This document shows positions 19,059 to 28,735 of a DNA stretch of 64,000 nucleotides, one piece after another. The position numbers and the translations under genes were made by a program. The stretch is from positions 1,550,001-1,614,000 of the forward strand of contig NZ_FNTZ01000001.1 in NCBI RefSeq assembly GCF_900105555.1, read 5' to 3'. Source of the stretch: Pseudomonas coleopterorum (lineage in GTDB: Bacteria; Pseudomonadota; Gammaproteobacteria; Pseudomonadales; Pseudomonadaceae). The notes under the pieces are model-generated. The model did not search any database. It worked only from the letters and a program-made list of their open reading frames with translations, and had not been told where the DNA came from. Each line of letters starts with the position of its first letter. Position 1 is the first letter of the stretch.

Positions 19059-20389
19059 CCGAACCGCGCCAGTGCCCGGCGGTGCTGATCGCCGCGCCGG
19101 CCTCCGGGCAGGGCAAGACCACCGTCACCGCCGCTCTGGCGCGCCTGCATCGCAATCAGGGCCGCCGCGTGCGGGTGTTCAAGTGTGGCCCGGATTTTCT
19201 CGATCCGATGATCCTGGCCAGGGCCAGCGGTGCTCCGGTCTATCAATTGGACATGTGGATGGTCGGCGAGCAGGACAGCCGGCGGCTGCTGTGGGAAGCG
19301 GCCGAGGAAGCCGACATCATCCTCATCGAGGGCGTCATGGGGCTGTTCGACGGTACACCCTCGAGCGCTGACCTGGCGCGCCATTTCGGTGTTCCCGTGC
19401 TGGCGGTGATCGACGGCACGGCCATGGCGCAGACTTTCGGCGCCCTGGCGCTGGGTCTGGCCTGTTACCAGCCTGACCTGCCGTTTGCCGGGGTTTTGGC
19501 CAACCGTGTCGGCACCGTGCGCCATGCGCAGTTGCTCGAAGGCAGCCTGACCCAGGGGCTGCGCTGGTACGGGGCCTTGTCCCGGGAAACCGGGATCGAA
19601 TTGCCCAGCCGCCATCTGGGGTTGGTGCAGGCCAGCGAGCTCAACGATCTGGACACCCGTCTGGATGCCGCGGCCGCAGCCCTTGCGCAGACATGCCAAG
19701 TGGCCTTGCCGCCCGCGGTCACGTTCGCCGTCCCGGTCGAACACCCAGTTGCGCGCCTGCTCGACGGCGTGCGCATCGCCGTGGCCCGCGATGCCGCTTT
19801 CGCCTTCGTCTATGACGCCAGCCTCGATGTACTACGCGACATGGGCGCCGAGCTGGTGTTCTTCTCGCCGCTGCACGATGCGCAGCTGCCAGCGTGCGAC
19901 AGCCTTTACCTGCCCGGTGGCTACCCGGAGCTGCATCACCTGGTGCTCGCCGCCAATGCTTCGATGCTCGCCGACATTCGTGCCCATCACGCAGCGGACA
20001 AACCGCTGTTGGCCGAATGCGGCGGCATGCTTTACCTGCTCGACGCGCTGACCGATGTCGACGGCGCCCGCGCCGAGCTGCTGGGGTTGCTGCCGGGCGA
20101 GGCGGTCATGCAGAAACGCCTGGCCGCCCTGGCGTTGCAAGCGGTCGAGCTGCCTGAGGGCGTCCTGCGCGGGCACACCTACCACCATTCGCTGACCAGT
20201 ACCGAACTGCAGCCGATCGCGCGTGGCGTGAGCCCCAATGGCGGTCGTGGCGCCGAGGCGGTTTACCGCCAGGGGCGGATGACGGCCTCCTACGTGCATT
20301 TCTATTTCCCGTCCAATCCGGCGGCGGTGGCCGGGCTGTTCGCCCCCGCTGATTGCGCGCGTGCAACCGAGCATCGGGACGCGTCATGA
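19055..20389 (+). CDS. cobB: Cobyrinate a,c-diamide synthase
   Basis: Glutamine-dependent, ATP-using amidase of cobalamin synthesis that amidates side chains a and c; 444 residues. The N-terminal dethiobiotin-synthetase-like domain has the P-loop APASGQGKTTV (about 10-20) and KCGPDFLDP. The C-terminal class I glutaminase domain has LPGGYPELH, the catalytic cysteine in AECGGMLYL and the histidine region near SYVHFYF. ATGA overlaps at both ends. The aerobic-pathway name is used because the other genes are of that type. Confidence 0.95.
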   Translation: MTEPRQCPAVLIAAPASGQGKTTVTAALARLHRNQGRRVRVFKCGPDFLDPMILARASGAPVYQLDMWMVGEQDSRRLLWEAAEEADIILIEGVMGLFDGTPSSADLARHFGVPVLAVIDGTAMAQTFGALALGLACYQPDLPFAGVLANRVGTVRHAQLLEGSLTQGLRWYGALSRETGIELPSRHLGLVQASELNDLDTRLDAAAAALAQTCQVALPPAVTFAVPVEHPVARLLDGVRIAVARDAAFAFVYDASLDVLRDMGAELVFFSPLHDAQLPACDSLYLPGGYPELHHLVLAANASMLADIRAHHAADKPLLAECGGMLYLLDALTDVDGARAELLGLLPGEAVMQKRLAALALQAVELPEGVLRGHTYHHSLTSTELQPIARGVSPNGGRGAEAVYRQGRMTASYVHFYFPSNPAAVAGLFAPADCARATEHRDAS

Positions 20390-21033
20390 ATCAGCCCTAC
20401 AGCGACAGCGAGCGCGCCGCCATCTACCGGGTCATTGCCGAACGCCGCGACATGCGCCACTTCATCGGCGGCAGCGTGCCTCCCGCGCTGCTCGCCCGCT
20501 TACTGGCAGCTGCCCATCAAGGACCCAGTGTCGGCCTGATGCAGCCGTGGCGCTTCGTCCGCATCAGCGACCGGGCCCTGCGCGGGCGCATCCAGGCCCT
20601 GGTCGAAGAGGAGCGGCTGCGCACCGCGCAGGCCATGGGCGAGCGCTCCGACCAGTTCATGCAGCTCAAGGTCGAGGGCATCAATGACTGCGCCGAGGTG
20701 CTGGTGGCCGCGCTGATGGACGATCGCGAGCGCCATGTGTTCGGCCGTCGGACCTTGCCGGAAATGGACCTGGCCTCGGTCTCCTGCGCCATCCAGAACC
20801 TGTGGCTGGCCGCACGCGCCGAAGGCCTGGGCATGGGCTGGGTATCGCTGTTCGACCCTCAGGCCCTGGCCGAGGTGCTGGGCATGCCCGCCGGGGCCAA
20901 GCCGGTGGCGGTGCTGTGCCTGGGGCCGGTCGAGCAATTCTACGAAGCGCCCATGCTGGAACTGCAGGGCTGGGCGGCAGGCCAGCCACTCGAACAGATG
21001 CTGTACGAAAACCAGTGGGGAACATCGTTGTGA
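20386..21033 (+). CDS. bluB: 5,6-dimethylbenzimidazole synthase
   Basis: Flavin-destroying nitroreductase-fold enzyme that converts FMNH2 with oxygen to DMB, the lower ligand of B12; 215 residues. Family marks are RRDMRHF near the N-terminus, [33 protein letters not shown] and [10 protein letters not shown]. It replaces an anaerobic DMB route and shows oxygen-dependent B12 synthesis. The ATG at 20386 overlaps the cobB stop; its own stop overlaps the cobD start. Confidence 0.94.
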   Translation: MNQPYSDSERAAIYRVIAERRDMRHFIGGSVPPALLARLLAAAHQGPSVGLMQPWRFVRISDRALRGRIQALVEEERLRTAQAMGERSDQFMQLKVEGINDCAEVLVAALMDDRERHVFGRRTLPEMDLASVSCAIQNLWLAARAEGLGMGWVSLFDPQALAEVLGMPAGAKPVAVLCLGPVEQFYEAPMLELQGWAAGQPLEQMLYENQWGTSL

Positions 21034-21938
21034 GTATCGCGTTGATGACGGTCGCCGGGGTGGCGCTCGATGCCCTCCTGGGCGAGCCGCGCAAGCACCA
21101 TCCGCTGGTGGCTTTCGGCCGTCTGGCCAATCGCATCGAAACACGCTTCAACCGCGCCGGGCGTGGCTGGCGCAGCCACGGCGTCACCGCCTGGTTCCTG
21201 GCCGTGGTGCCCCTGACCCTGCTGGCCACGGTGCTGTCCTGGCTGCCGCTGGTGGGCTGGCTGGTCGAGATTTTCGCGCTGTACCTGGCGCTGGGCATGC
21301 GCAGCCTGGGTGAACACGTGATGCCCGTGGCCCAGGCGCTGCGCAGCGACGACCTGGACGCTGCGCGTCACCGAGTCGGCTACCTGGTCAGCCGCCAGAC
21401 CGAAGCGCTCGACGCCGAAGCGGTGGCCCGCGCCGGTACCGAATCGGTGCTGGAAAACGGCAGTGACGCCGTGTTCGCGGCCATCTTCTGGTTCGTCGTG
21501 GCCGGCGCCCCTGGCGTCGTTCTCTACCGGCTGAGCAATACGCTGGACGCCATGTGGGGCTATCGCAACGAGCGTTTCGAGCGCTTTGGCTGGGCCGCGG
21601 CGCGGATCGACGACGTGCTCAACTACATTCCGGCGCGCCTGGTCGCGCTCACCTACGCAGTCCTGGGCAAGACCCGCCTGGCCCTGCGTTGCTGGCGGCA
21701 TCAGGCGCCGCAATGGGACAGCCCCAACGCCGGCCCGGTGATGGCGGCAGGCGCCGGCGCGCTCGGTGTGCAGCTGGGTGGCCCGGCGATCTACCACGGC
21801 GAACTGCATGAGCGCGCCGTGCTGGGCGAAGGCGTGCCGGCCGATGCCGACGCCATCGAGCGCGGTTGGAACCTGGTCCGGCACGGCGTCTGGCTATGGC
21901 TGCTGGTACTGTGCCTGGGAGGCTTGATCGATGCTTGA
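21030..21938 (+). CDS. cobD: Adenosylcobinamide-phosphate synthase (CobD/CbiB)
   Basis: Inner-membrane enzyme that attaches the aminopropanol phosphate arm to adenosylcobyric acid; 302 residues with about four to five membrane helices. Family motifs are [19 protein letters not shown] at the N-terminus, [32 protein letters not shown] and the [11 protein letters not shown] segment. I chose the GTG at 21030 since it overlaps the bluB stop (GTGA) and starts the conserved N-terminus; an ATG five codons later is less likely. Confidence 0.94.
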   Translation: MSIALMTVAGVALDALLGEPRKHHPLVAFGRLANRIETRFNRAGRGWRSHGVTAWFLAVVPLTLLATVLSWLPLVGWLVEIFALYLALGMRSLGEHVMPVAQALRSDDLDAARHRVGYLVSRQTEALDAEAVARAGTESVLENGSDAVFAAIFWFVVAGAPGVVLYRLSNTLDAMWGYRNERFERFGWAAARIDDVLNYIPARLVALTYAVLGKTRLALRCWRHQAPQWDSPNAGPVMAAGAGALGVQLGGPAIYHGELHERAVLGEGVPADADAIERGWNLVRHGVWLWLLVLCLGGLIDA

Positions 21939-22923
21939 ACACGGAGGGCGCTTGCGTCAGGCAGTGCTCGATTACGGCATTGCCGAAGCGGACTGGGTCG
22001 ACCTGTCCACCGGTATCGCCCCCTGGGCGTTCCCCATTCCCGACATCGCGCCCCGCGCCTGGGCCCGGCTGCCGGAAAACGACGACGGCCTGGAAGACGC
22101 TGCACGCGGCTATTACGGCTTCCAGCACGTGCTGCCGGTGCCGGGTTCGCAGGCGGCGATCCAGACACTGCCACGCCTGCGTCGCAGCGGTCGGGTAGGG
22201 GTGCTGTCGCCGTGTTACGCCGAACACGCCGAAGGCTGGCGCCAGGCTGGGCATGTGGTGCGGGAAATCAACGAGGAGGAAGTCGAACACTTCATCGACA
22301 GCCTCGACGTGCTGGTCGTGGTCAATCCGAACAACCCGACCGGGCGGTTGCTGTCCACCGAGCGGCTGCTGGCCTGGAACGCCCGGTTGAACTGTCGCGG
22401 CGGCTGGCTGGTGGTCGACGAGGCCTTCATGGACAACACGCCGCAGGGCAGTCTGGCCCGGCACGGTGTGCAGCCCGGACTGATCGTGCTGCGCTCGTTC
22501 GGCAAGTTCTTCGGCCTGGCAGGCGTGCGCCTGGGCTTCGTTCTGGGCGAGCCGCGCCTGCTGAGGTCGCTGGCCGACCTGATCGGGCCCTGGGCCGTCA
22601 GCGGTCCGACACGACGATTGGGCCAGGCGTGCCTGCTCGACAAGGCGGCACAGCGTGCCCAGATTGCCCGCTGCGCGCAGGCCAGTGAGCGCCTGCTGCG
22701 GTGCCTGCAACATCACGGCCTGGCGCCTCAGGGCGGCTGCGCGCTGTTCCAGTCGGTATCGTGCGCGCAGGCCGAGCACCTGCAGGGGTTTCTGGCCCAG
22801 CGTGGCATTCTGGTGCGGCTGTTCAAACAGGACTGCCGCCTGCGCTTCGGCCTGCCCGCCGACGAGGGTGACTGGACGCGACTCGATGCTGCCCTGAGCG
22901 ACTATCGGGAGCACCTGGCATGA
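21931..22923 (+). CDS. cobC: Threonine-phosphate decarboxylase
   Basis: PLP enzyme of the aminotransferase class I/II fold, 330 residues, yielding (R)-1-amino-2-propanol phosphate for the nucleotide loop. Motifs: LEHGGRL and DLSTGIAPW at the N-terminus, [17 protein letters not shown] and the PLP lysine in [16 protein letters not shown]. Overlaps the cobD end by 8 bases and the cobQ start by four (ATGA). In the enteric naming this is CobD; the Pseudomonas denitrificans name is used here. Confidence 0.94.
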   Translation: MLEHGGRLRQAVLDYGIAEADWVDLSTGIAPWAFPIPDIAPRAWARLPENDDGLEDAARGYYGFQHVLPVPGSQAAIQTLPRLRRSGRVGVLSPCYAEHAEGWRQAGHVVREINEEEVEHFIDSLDVLVVVNPNNPTGRLLSTERLLAWNARLNCRGGWLVVDEAFMDNTPQGSLARHGVQPGLIVLRSFGKFFGLAGVRLGFVLGEPRLLRSLADLIGPWAVSGPTRRLGQACLLDKAAQRAQIARCAQASERLLRCLQHHGLAPQGGCALFQSVSCAQAEHLQGFLAQRGILVRLFKQDCRLRFGLPADEGDWTRLDAALSDYREHLA

Positions 22924-24386
22924 GCACATTGATGGTCCAGGGCACGACGTCCGATGCCGGCAAAAGCACCCTGGTCACCGCGCTGTGCCGCTGGCTGACC
23001 CGCCAGGGTGTCGCCGTGGTGCCGTTCAAGCCGCAGAACATGGCCCTCAACAGCGCGGTGACCGCCGACGGCGGCGAGATCGGTCGCGCCCAGGCCGTGC
23101 AGGCCCAGGCCGCGTACCTTGAGCCGCACACCGATATGAACCCGGTGTTGCTCAAGCCCAACAGCGACACCGGTGCCCAGGTGATCATTCACGGCCGTGC
23201 CGTGACCACCATGAACGCGGTCGCCTATCACGACTACAAGGCCATCGCCATGCAGGCGGTACTGGCGTCGCACCAGCGTTTGAGCGACACGTACGATGTG
23301 GTGATGGTCGAAGGCGCCGGGTCGCCGGCCGAGATCAACCTGCGCGCCGGCGACATCGCCAACATGGGCTTTGCCGAAGCGGTCGACTGCCCGGTGCTGC
23401 TGATCGCCGACATCAACCGTGGCGGCGTCTTCGCCCATCTGGTCGGCACCCTGGAATTGCTGTCGCCCAGTGAGCAGGCCCGAGTGCAGGGCTTCATCAT
23501 CAATCGCTTTCGCGGCGACATCGCCTTGCTCCAACCTGGCCTGGATTGGCTGGAAGCCCGCACCGGCAAGCCAGTGATCGGTGTGCTGCCCTACGTCATG
23601 GACCTGCACCTGGAAGCCGAAGACGGCCTGGATCGGCGTCAGTCGGGCAAGGCCGACACCGTGCTCAAGGTGATCGTGCCGGTGCTGCCACGCATCAGCA
23701 ACCACACCGATTTCGATCCGCTGCGCCTGCATCCGCAGGTCGATCTGCAGTTCATCGGCGCAGGTGACGATATCCCCCCTGCTGACCTGATCATCCTGCC
23801 CGGCTCCAAGAGCGTGCGCGCCGATCTGGCCCACCTGAGGGCCCAGGGTTGGGAAGAAGCGATCACCCGCCATCTGCGTTACGGCGGCAAGGTGCTGGGG
23901 ATCTGCGGCGGACTGCAGATGCTCGGCACGCGCATCGATGACCCCTTGGGGCTCGAAGGCGCCGCCGGTTCCAGTGCAGGCCTGGGCCTGCTGGAGTTCA
24001 CTACCCAATTGCATGCCGAAAAACAGCTGCGCAACGTCACTGGCCTACTGAGCCTCGAACAGGCTGCCGTCAGCGGCTACGAGATTCACGCCGGCGTCAC
24101 CGTCGGCGCGGCGCTCGAGCGTCCGGCCGTGCAACTGAGTGATGGTCGGCGCGACGGCGCGATCAGCGCGGACGGGCAGATCCTGGGCACGTACCTGCAT
24201 GGACTGTTCGAAGCGCCCCAGTCGTCCGTGGCACTGCTGCGCTGGGCGGGGCTCGCCGACGTGCAATCGGTGGACTACCACGCGCTGCGCGAAGCGGACA
24301 TCGAGCGCCTGGCCGATCTGGTCGAGCGGCATCTGGACACCGCTCGCCTGCGTGAACTGTGTAGCCTGCCCGGCGGGAGTGACTGA
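22920..24386 (+). CDS. cobQ: Adenosylcobyric acid synthase (glutamine-hydrolysing)
   Basis: Amidates side chains b, d, e and g of adenosylcobyrinic diamide; 488 residues. The N-terminal domain has [16 protein letters not shown] (P-loop), [11 protein letters not shown] and [14 protein letters not shown]. The C-terminal glutaminase has the cysteine in [10 protein letters not shown] and the histidine in [12 protein letters not shown] overlap with cobC and a one-base gap to cobU. Confidence 0.96.
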   Translation: MSTLMVQGTTSDAGKSTLVTALCRWLTRQGVAVVPFKPQNMALNSAVTADGGEIGRAQAVQAQAAYLEPHTDMNPVLLKPNSDTGAQVIIHGRAVTTMNAVAYHDYKAIAMQAVLASHQRLSDTYDVVMVEGAGSPAEINLRAGDIANMGFAEAVDCPVLLIADINRGGVFAHLVGTLELLSPSEQARVQGFIINRFRGDIALLQPGLDWLEARTGKPVIGVLPYVMDLHLEAEDGLDRRQSGKADTVLKVIVPVLPRISNHTDFDPLRLHPQVDLQFIGAGDDIPPADLIILPGSKSVRADLAHLRAQGWEEAITRHLRYGGKVLGICGGLQMLGTRIDDPLGLEGAAGSSAGLGLLEFTTQLHAEKQLRNVTGLLSLEQAAVSGYEIHAGVTVGAALERPAVQLSDGRRDGAISADGQILGTYLHGLFEAPQSSVALLRWAGLADVQSVDYHALREADIERLADLVERHLDTARLRELCSLPGGSD

Positions 24387-24387
24387 C

Positions 24388-24909
24388 ATGCTGCAACTGA
24401 TTCTGGGTGGCGCCCGCTCGGGCAAGAGCCGCCTGGCTGAACGCCTGGCTGCCGACAGCCAGCTCGAGGTGATCTACATTGCGACCAGCCAACCGCTGGA
24501 CGGCGAGCTCGACCAACGTGTGGCTTTGCACCGTGCACGTCGTCCCGATCACTGGGGGCTGGTGGAAGAGCCCTTGGCCCTGGCGCAGGTGCTGCGCACC
24601 CAGGCGCGGGCGGATCGCTGTCTGCTGGTCGATTGCCTGACCCTGTGGTTGACCAACCTGCTCATGCTCGACGATGCACAGCGTCTGCGCGCAGAGCGCG
24701 AAGCGCTGCTTGACACCTTATCCAGCCTGCCGGGTGAGATCCTCTTCGTGAGCAACGAAACCGGCCTGGGCGTGGTGCCCTTGGGCGAGCTGACCCGGCG
24801 CTTCGTCGACGAGGCCGGCCTGCTGCACCAGGCGTTGGCCGAACGTTGCGAGCGGGTGGTGTTCACCGTGGCCGGCCTTCCCATGATACTCAAAGGACCT
24901 GCGTTATGA
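24388..24909 (+). CDS. cobU: Bifunctional adenosylcobinamide kinase/guanylyltransferase
   Basis: Phosphorylates adenosylcobinamide and transfers GMP to it; 173 residues (also called cobP). The P-loop is [12 protein letters not shown] (about 6-17), then [21 protein letters not shown] with the guanylylated histidine region, [11 protein letters not shown] and [11 protein letters not shown] chose the ATG at 24388, one base after the cobQ stop. The end overlaps cobT (ATGA). Confidence 0.95.
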   Translation: MLQLILGGARSGKSRLAERLAADSQLEVIYIATSQPLDGELDQRVALHRARRPDHWGLVEEPLALAQVLRTQARADRCLLVDCLTLWLTNLLMLDDAQRLRAEREALLDTLSSLPGEILFVSNETGLGVVPLGELTRRFVDEAGLLHQALAERCERVVFTVAGLPMILKGPAL

Positions 24910-25961
24910 ACTCAGCCTGGTGGCTGCAAACTGCCCGTGCACCCGATGCGGACGTTCATCGTCAGGCGCTCGAGCGTCAGCAGCAGTTGACCAAGCCGGC
25001 CGGCTCGCTGGGCGCGCTCGAGCAGGCCGCCGTGCAACTGGCGGCGCTGCAAGGTCGACTCAAACCTTCGGTCGAACAGGTTTGGATCACGGTGTTCGCT
25101 GCCGATCATGGCATCGTCGCCGAGGGTGTCTCACCCTATCCGCAGGAAGTCACCGCGCAGATGGTGCACAACTTCGTCAACGGCGGGGCGGCCATCAGCG
25201 TGTTGGCTCGTCGCCTGGCAGCGCGCCTGGAGGTCGTGGATCTGGGGACCGCCACGCCACTCAACGACCTGCCCGGCGTGCAGCATGTGCGCATCGCCGC
25301 CGGTACGCGCAATTTCATCGAAGCTTCAGCGATAAGCTTCGAGCAAGGCCTGCAGGCACTTCAGGCCGGTCGCGACAGCGTGTTGCGAGCCAAGGCCGGC
25401 GGCAGCGAACTGTTCATCGGCGGTGAAATGGGCATCGGCAACACGACGTCCGCCACCGCCCTGGCCTGCGCGTCCCTGGCGTGCGCGGTGGCCGACCTGG
25501 CAGGGCCGGGCACGGGCCTGGACGCTGCCGGTGTGGCGCACAAGGTGCAGGTCATCGAGCGGGCCCTGGAGGTTCACGCCGACCTGCCCGACGAGCCCCT
25601 GCAACGCTTGTTCTGCTTCGGCGGCTTCGAAGTCGCCGCGCTGGTCGGCGCTTACCTGGCCTGTGCCCAGGAGGGCATTGCGGTCCTGGTCGACGGCTTC
25701 ATCTGCAGCGTCGCTGCGCTGGTGGCGGTGCAGTTGAATCCGTCCATTCGGCCTTGGCTGCTGTTCGCGCACAACGGCGCCGAGCCGGGCCATCGTCACG
25801 TACTCGCGGCGCTCGACGGGCAACCGTTGTTGCAGCTTGGCTTGCGTCTGGGCGAGGGCAGCGGTGCGGCACTGGCGGTGCCGCTGTTGCGCCTGGCGTG
25901 CGACCTGCACGGGCAGATGGCGACCTTCGCCGAAGCCGCCGTGGCGGACCGCCCGGCATGA
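24906..25961 (+). CDS. cobT: Nicotinate-nucleotide:DMB phosphoribosyltransferase
   Basis: Makes alpha-ribazole phosphate from DMB and nicotinate mononucleotide; 351 residues, normal length. Family segments are [55 protein letters not shown] and the catalytic region [10 protein letters not shown]...[11 protein letters not shown] near the C-terminus. It uses the DMB made by bluB. I chose the ATG at 24906, which overlaps the cobU stop. Confidence 0.96.
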   Translation: MNSAWWLQTARAPDADVHRQALERQQQLTKPAGSLGALEQAAVQLAALQGRLKPSVEQVWITVFAADHGIVAEGVSPYPQEVTAQMVHNFVNGGAAISVLARRLAARLEVVDLGTATPLNDLPGVQHVRIAAGTRNFIEASAISFEQGLQALQAGRDSVLRAKAGGSELFIGGEMGIGNTTSATALACASLACAVADLAGPGTGLDAAGVAHKVQVIERALEVHADLPDEPLQRLFCFGGFEVAALVGAYLACAQEGIAVLVDGFICSVAALVAVQLNPSIRPWLLFAHNGAEPGHRHVLAALDGQPLLQLGLRLGEGSGAALAVPLLRLACDLHGQMATFAEAAVADRPA

Positions 25962-26521
25962 CCCTGCACCTGGACCTGCTGCGCCATGGCGAAACCGAGA
26001 TCGGCGGCTTTCGCGGCAGCCTCGATGATGCCCTGACCGAACGCGGCTGGGCGCAGTTGCATGCGGCAGTCGCCGAGCGCTCCGGCTGGGACCGGATCGT
26101 CAGTTCGCCATTGCAGCGCTGTGCACGCTTTGCCCAAGTGCTGGCCGAACAACGCGGGCTGCCGCTGAGCATCGAGGCTGGTTTGCAAGAGCTGCACTTC
26201 GGTGCCTGGGAAGGGTTGAGCGCCGCGCAGTTGATGCAGACCGATGAAGCTGGCCTGGGCCTGTTCTGGAACGATCCCTATGGGTTCACGCCGCCCGACG
26301 GCGAGCCCATGCTGGATTTCTCCGCGCGCATCCATGCCGCGTTGAGCAGGCTGCACCTGCAGTATCCGGGCGAGCGGTTGCTGCTGGTGGTGCACGGTGG
26401 GGTCATGCGCCTGCTGCTGGCTGAAGCGCGCGGCCTGCCACGTGAACAGCTGCTCCAGGTCGAGGTCGGCCACGGTGCCTTGTTCAGCGTGACGATGGCG
26501 GCCGACGGCCGCTTGAGCTAG
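25958..26521 (+). CDS. Alpha-ribazole phosphatase-type histidine phosphatase
   Basis: Phosphoglycerate-mutase-like phosphatase, 187 residues. The phosphohistidine motif is [11 protein letters not shown] at the very N-terminus (LRHGE); the second arginine is in SSPLQRC, the catalytic acid in [11 protein letters not shown] and the second histidine in VVHGGVMR. Its place between cobT and cobS points to the alpha-ribazole-5'-phosphate (or cobalamin-5'-phosphate) step; enteric name cobC, avoided here to prevent confusion. Overlaps the cobT stop by ATGA. Confidence 0.9.
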   Translation: MTLHLDLLRHGETEIGGFRGSLDDALTERGWAQLHAAVAERSGWDRIVSSPLQRCARFAQVLAEQRGLPLSIEAGLQELHFGAWEGLSAAQLMQTDEAGLGLFWNDPYGFTPPDGEPMLDFSARIHAALSRLHLQYPGERLLLVVHGGVMRLLLAEARGLPREQLLQVEVGHGALFSVTMAADGRLS

Positions 26522-26532
26522 CGGTCCTGAGC

Positions 26533-27252
26533 ATGCTGCCCTTCTGGATCGCCCTGCAGTTTCTCAGCAGTCTGCCAGTGCGCTTGCCTGGCATGCCCAG
26601 TGCACAGGCATCGGGCCGTTCGCTGTTGTTCTATCCGGCCGTAGGGCTGCTGTTCGGCGCGCTTCTGTGGGGCGCCAACGCTCTGCTCGCTGGGACGCCG
26701 ATGCTTCTGCATGCGGCAGTGTTGCTGACGCTGTGGGTGATGCTCAGCGGCGGCCTGCACCTGGACGGGCTTGCGGACAGCGCGGATGCCTGGCTGGGTG
26801 GATTCGGCGACCGCGAACGCACCTTGCTGATCATGAAGGACCCGCGCAGCGGACCCATGGCCGTGGTCACCCTGGTGCTGGTGCTGCTGCTCAAGTTCTG
26901 CGCGCTGCTGGCCTTGCTCGAACACGGCCAGCAGGCCGCGCTGATCCTGGCTCCGGTGCTGGCGCGAGCCGCCATGCTCGGCCTGTTCATGAGCACGCCG
27001 TACGTGCGTGCCGGTGGGCTGGGCCAGGCGTTGGCCGACCACTTGCCACGCCGTGCCGGGCGTTGGGTATTGGGCGCTGTCGCGATCGCCAGTCTGGGGT
27101 TCTGTGGGGTCTGGATCAGCCTGTGGGTGCTGGTGGGCTTTTGGGCATTGCGGCGCCAGATGATCCGGCGCCTGGGTGGCACCACAGGTGATACCGCCGG
27201 TGCCATGCTCGAATTGCTTGAACTGCTGGTGCTGCTCGTCGCCGCGCTATAG
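26533..27252 (+). CDS. cobS: Adenosylcobinamide-GDP ribazoletransferase (cobalamin synthase)
   Basis: Integral inner-membrane enzyme that joins adenosylcobinamide-GDP and alpha-ribazole (phosphate), the last step of cobalamin assembly; 239 residues, six or so membrane helices. The Mg-binding signature GGLHLDGLADSADAW (about residues 74-88) and the C-terminal GGTTGDTAGA are present. It begins 11 bp after the phosphatase and is the last recognised cob gene of the operon. Confidence 0.95.
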   Translation: MLPFWIALQFLSSLPVRLPGMPSAQASGRSLLFYPAVGLLFGALLWGANALLAGTPMLLHAAVLLTLWVMLSGGLHLDGLADSADAWLGGFGDRERTLLIMKDPRSGPMAVVTLVLVLLLKFCALLALLEHGQQAALILAPVLARAAMLGLFMSTPYVRAGGLGQALADHLPRRAGRWVLGAVAIASLGFCGVWISLWVLVGFWALRRQMIRRLGGTTGDTAGAMLELLELLVLLVAAL

Positions 27253-27349
27253 ACATCACCCTTCATGGCCGTGAACGGGATGCTGCCTGTCGGCGCTGAA
27301 CAGGCATACAATCGGGCAGCCTATCCCTTCCTGCCCGGAGCACACAATA

Positions 27350-28558
27350 ATGACATCGGTATGGCGTACCAGCGGCTGAGTGCTGCTCGGCGCAGCGTTG
27401 ATCCTCGCCCTGTCCCTGGGCATCCGTCACGGCTTCGGCTTGTTCCTGGCGCCCATGAGCGCAGAGTTCGGCTGGGGGCGAGGCGTGTTCGCCCTGGCCA
27501 TTGCCCTGCAGAACCTGATCTGGGGGCTGGCCCAGCCCTTCGCCGGCGCCTTGGCTGACCGCTTCGGCGCCGGGCGAGTGGTGGCGCTGGGTGGTGTGCT
27601 CTATGCGGTCGGCCTGGGCTGCATGGGCCTGGCCGATTCCGAGCTGAGCCTGACCCTTAGCGCAGGTCTGCTGATCGGTCTGGGGCTTTCCGGCACGTCC
27701 TTCTCGGTGATTCTGGGGGTGGTCGGGCGAGCCCTGCCAGCCGAGCACCGCAGCATGGGCATGGGCATCGCCAGCGCGGCCGGCTCGTTTGGTCAGTTCG
27801 CGATGCTGCCAGGCACCCTCGGCCTCATCAGTTGGCTGGGCTGGTCCGCAGCCTTGCTGGTGATGGGCGTGCTGGTAGCGTTCATCGTGCCGCTGGTGCG
27901 CCTGCTCAAGGACCGACCACTGCCGAGCCAAGGTCCTGAACAGACCCTGGGTCAGGCGCTGCGCGAAGCCTGCAGTCACTCGGGCTTCTGGCTGTTGGCG
28001 CTGGGCTTTTTCGTCTGTGGTTTCCAGGTGGTGTTCATCGGCGTGCACCTGCCTTCCTATCTGGTCGATCAGCACCTTCCAGCGAGCGTGGGCACCACCG
28101 TGCTCGCGCTCATCGGCCTGTTCAACATTGTCGGCACCTACACTGCCGGCTGGCTGGGCGGTCGTATGTCCAAGCCGCGCTTGCTCACCGCGTTGTACCT
28201 GCTGCGTGCCGTGGTGATCGTGCTGTTTCTGTGGTTCCCGGTGACCACCTTCAGCGCCTGTCTGTTCGGCATGGCGATGGGCTTGCTCTGGCTGTCCACG
28301 GTTCCCTTGACCAATGGCACGGTGGCGACCCTGTTCGGCGTGCGCAACCTGTCGATGCTCGGTGGGATCGTGTTTCTCTTTCACCAGTTGGGGGCGTTTC
28401 TCGGCGGCTGGCTGGGCGGTCTGGTGTACGACCAGACCGGCAGCTATGACTTGGTCTGGCAACTGTCGATTGCCCTGAGCCTGCTTGCAGGAGCGCTCAA
28501 TTGGCCGGTGCGCGAGCGGCCTGTTGCACGGCTGCAAGCGCAGGGTGCGACGGCATGA
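27350..28558 (+). pseudogene. MFS transporter with in-frame TGA at codon 10 (interrupted, or restarting at GTG 27380)
   Basis: The ATG at 27350 reads MTSVWRTSG then TGA (27377-27379), immediately followed by GTG and an uninterrupted 392-codon frame to 28558. From memory, close homologues begin MTSVWRTSGWVLLG, so the stop replaces a Trp codon (TGG to TGA). The rest is a complete 12-helix major facilitator (GIRHGFGLFLAPMSAEFGW, DRFGAGRV, VFLFHQLGAFLGGWLGG). The GTG at 27380 could allow restart directly after the stop, losing only part of the first cytoplasmic stretch. A TACAAT box at 27307-27312 may be its -10. It follows cobS; the substrate is unknown. A sequencing error is the other explanation. 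Confidence 0.75.
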
Positions 28559-28680
28559 ACAGGTTGCGAAGTTTGCAACTGGCTGTGGCGGCCGTCCTGC
28601 TGGGGCTGCTGGGATTGGCGTGGTGGGGCTGGCAGCAGGGCGGTCTGGCCTTGCTGCAGCTGAACATGAGCCTGTGCTGA
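28555..28680 (+). CDS. Small membrane protein (41 aa)
   Basis: ATG overlaps the MFS stop (ATGA). The product is 41 residues: a basic start MNRLRSLQ, one hydrophobic helix (LAVAAVLLGLLGLAWWGW, about residues 9-26), then QQGGLALLQLNMSLC. The terminator lies 12 bp after the stop. No domain is recognised. Translational coupling to the MFS gene suggests a partner or small accessory protein. Too short for most gene finders. Confidence 0.72.
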   Translation: MNRLRSLQLAVAAVLLGLLGLAWWGWQQGGLALLQLNMSLC

Positions 28681-28692
28681 GCCTGAACATGA

Positions 28693-28719
28693 AAAAGCCC
28701 CGAACGTGTCGGGGCTTTT
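28693..28719. terminator. Bidirectional terminator between the small membrane protein and fadL-type gene
   Basis: An 11-bp perfect stem AAAAGCCCCGA / TCGGGGCTTTT with a 5-base loop, A run and T run on the two sides. It serves the cob/MFS direction and the convergent porin gene ending at 28736. Confidence 0.93.
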
Positions 28720-28735
28720 GCGGTGAACCGATCGA

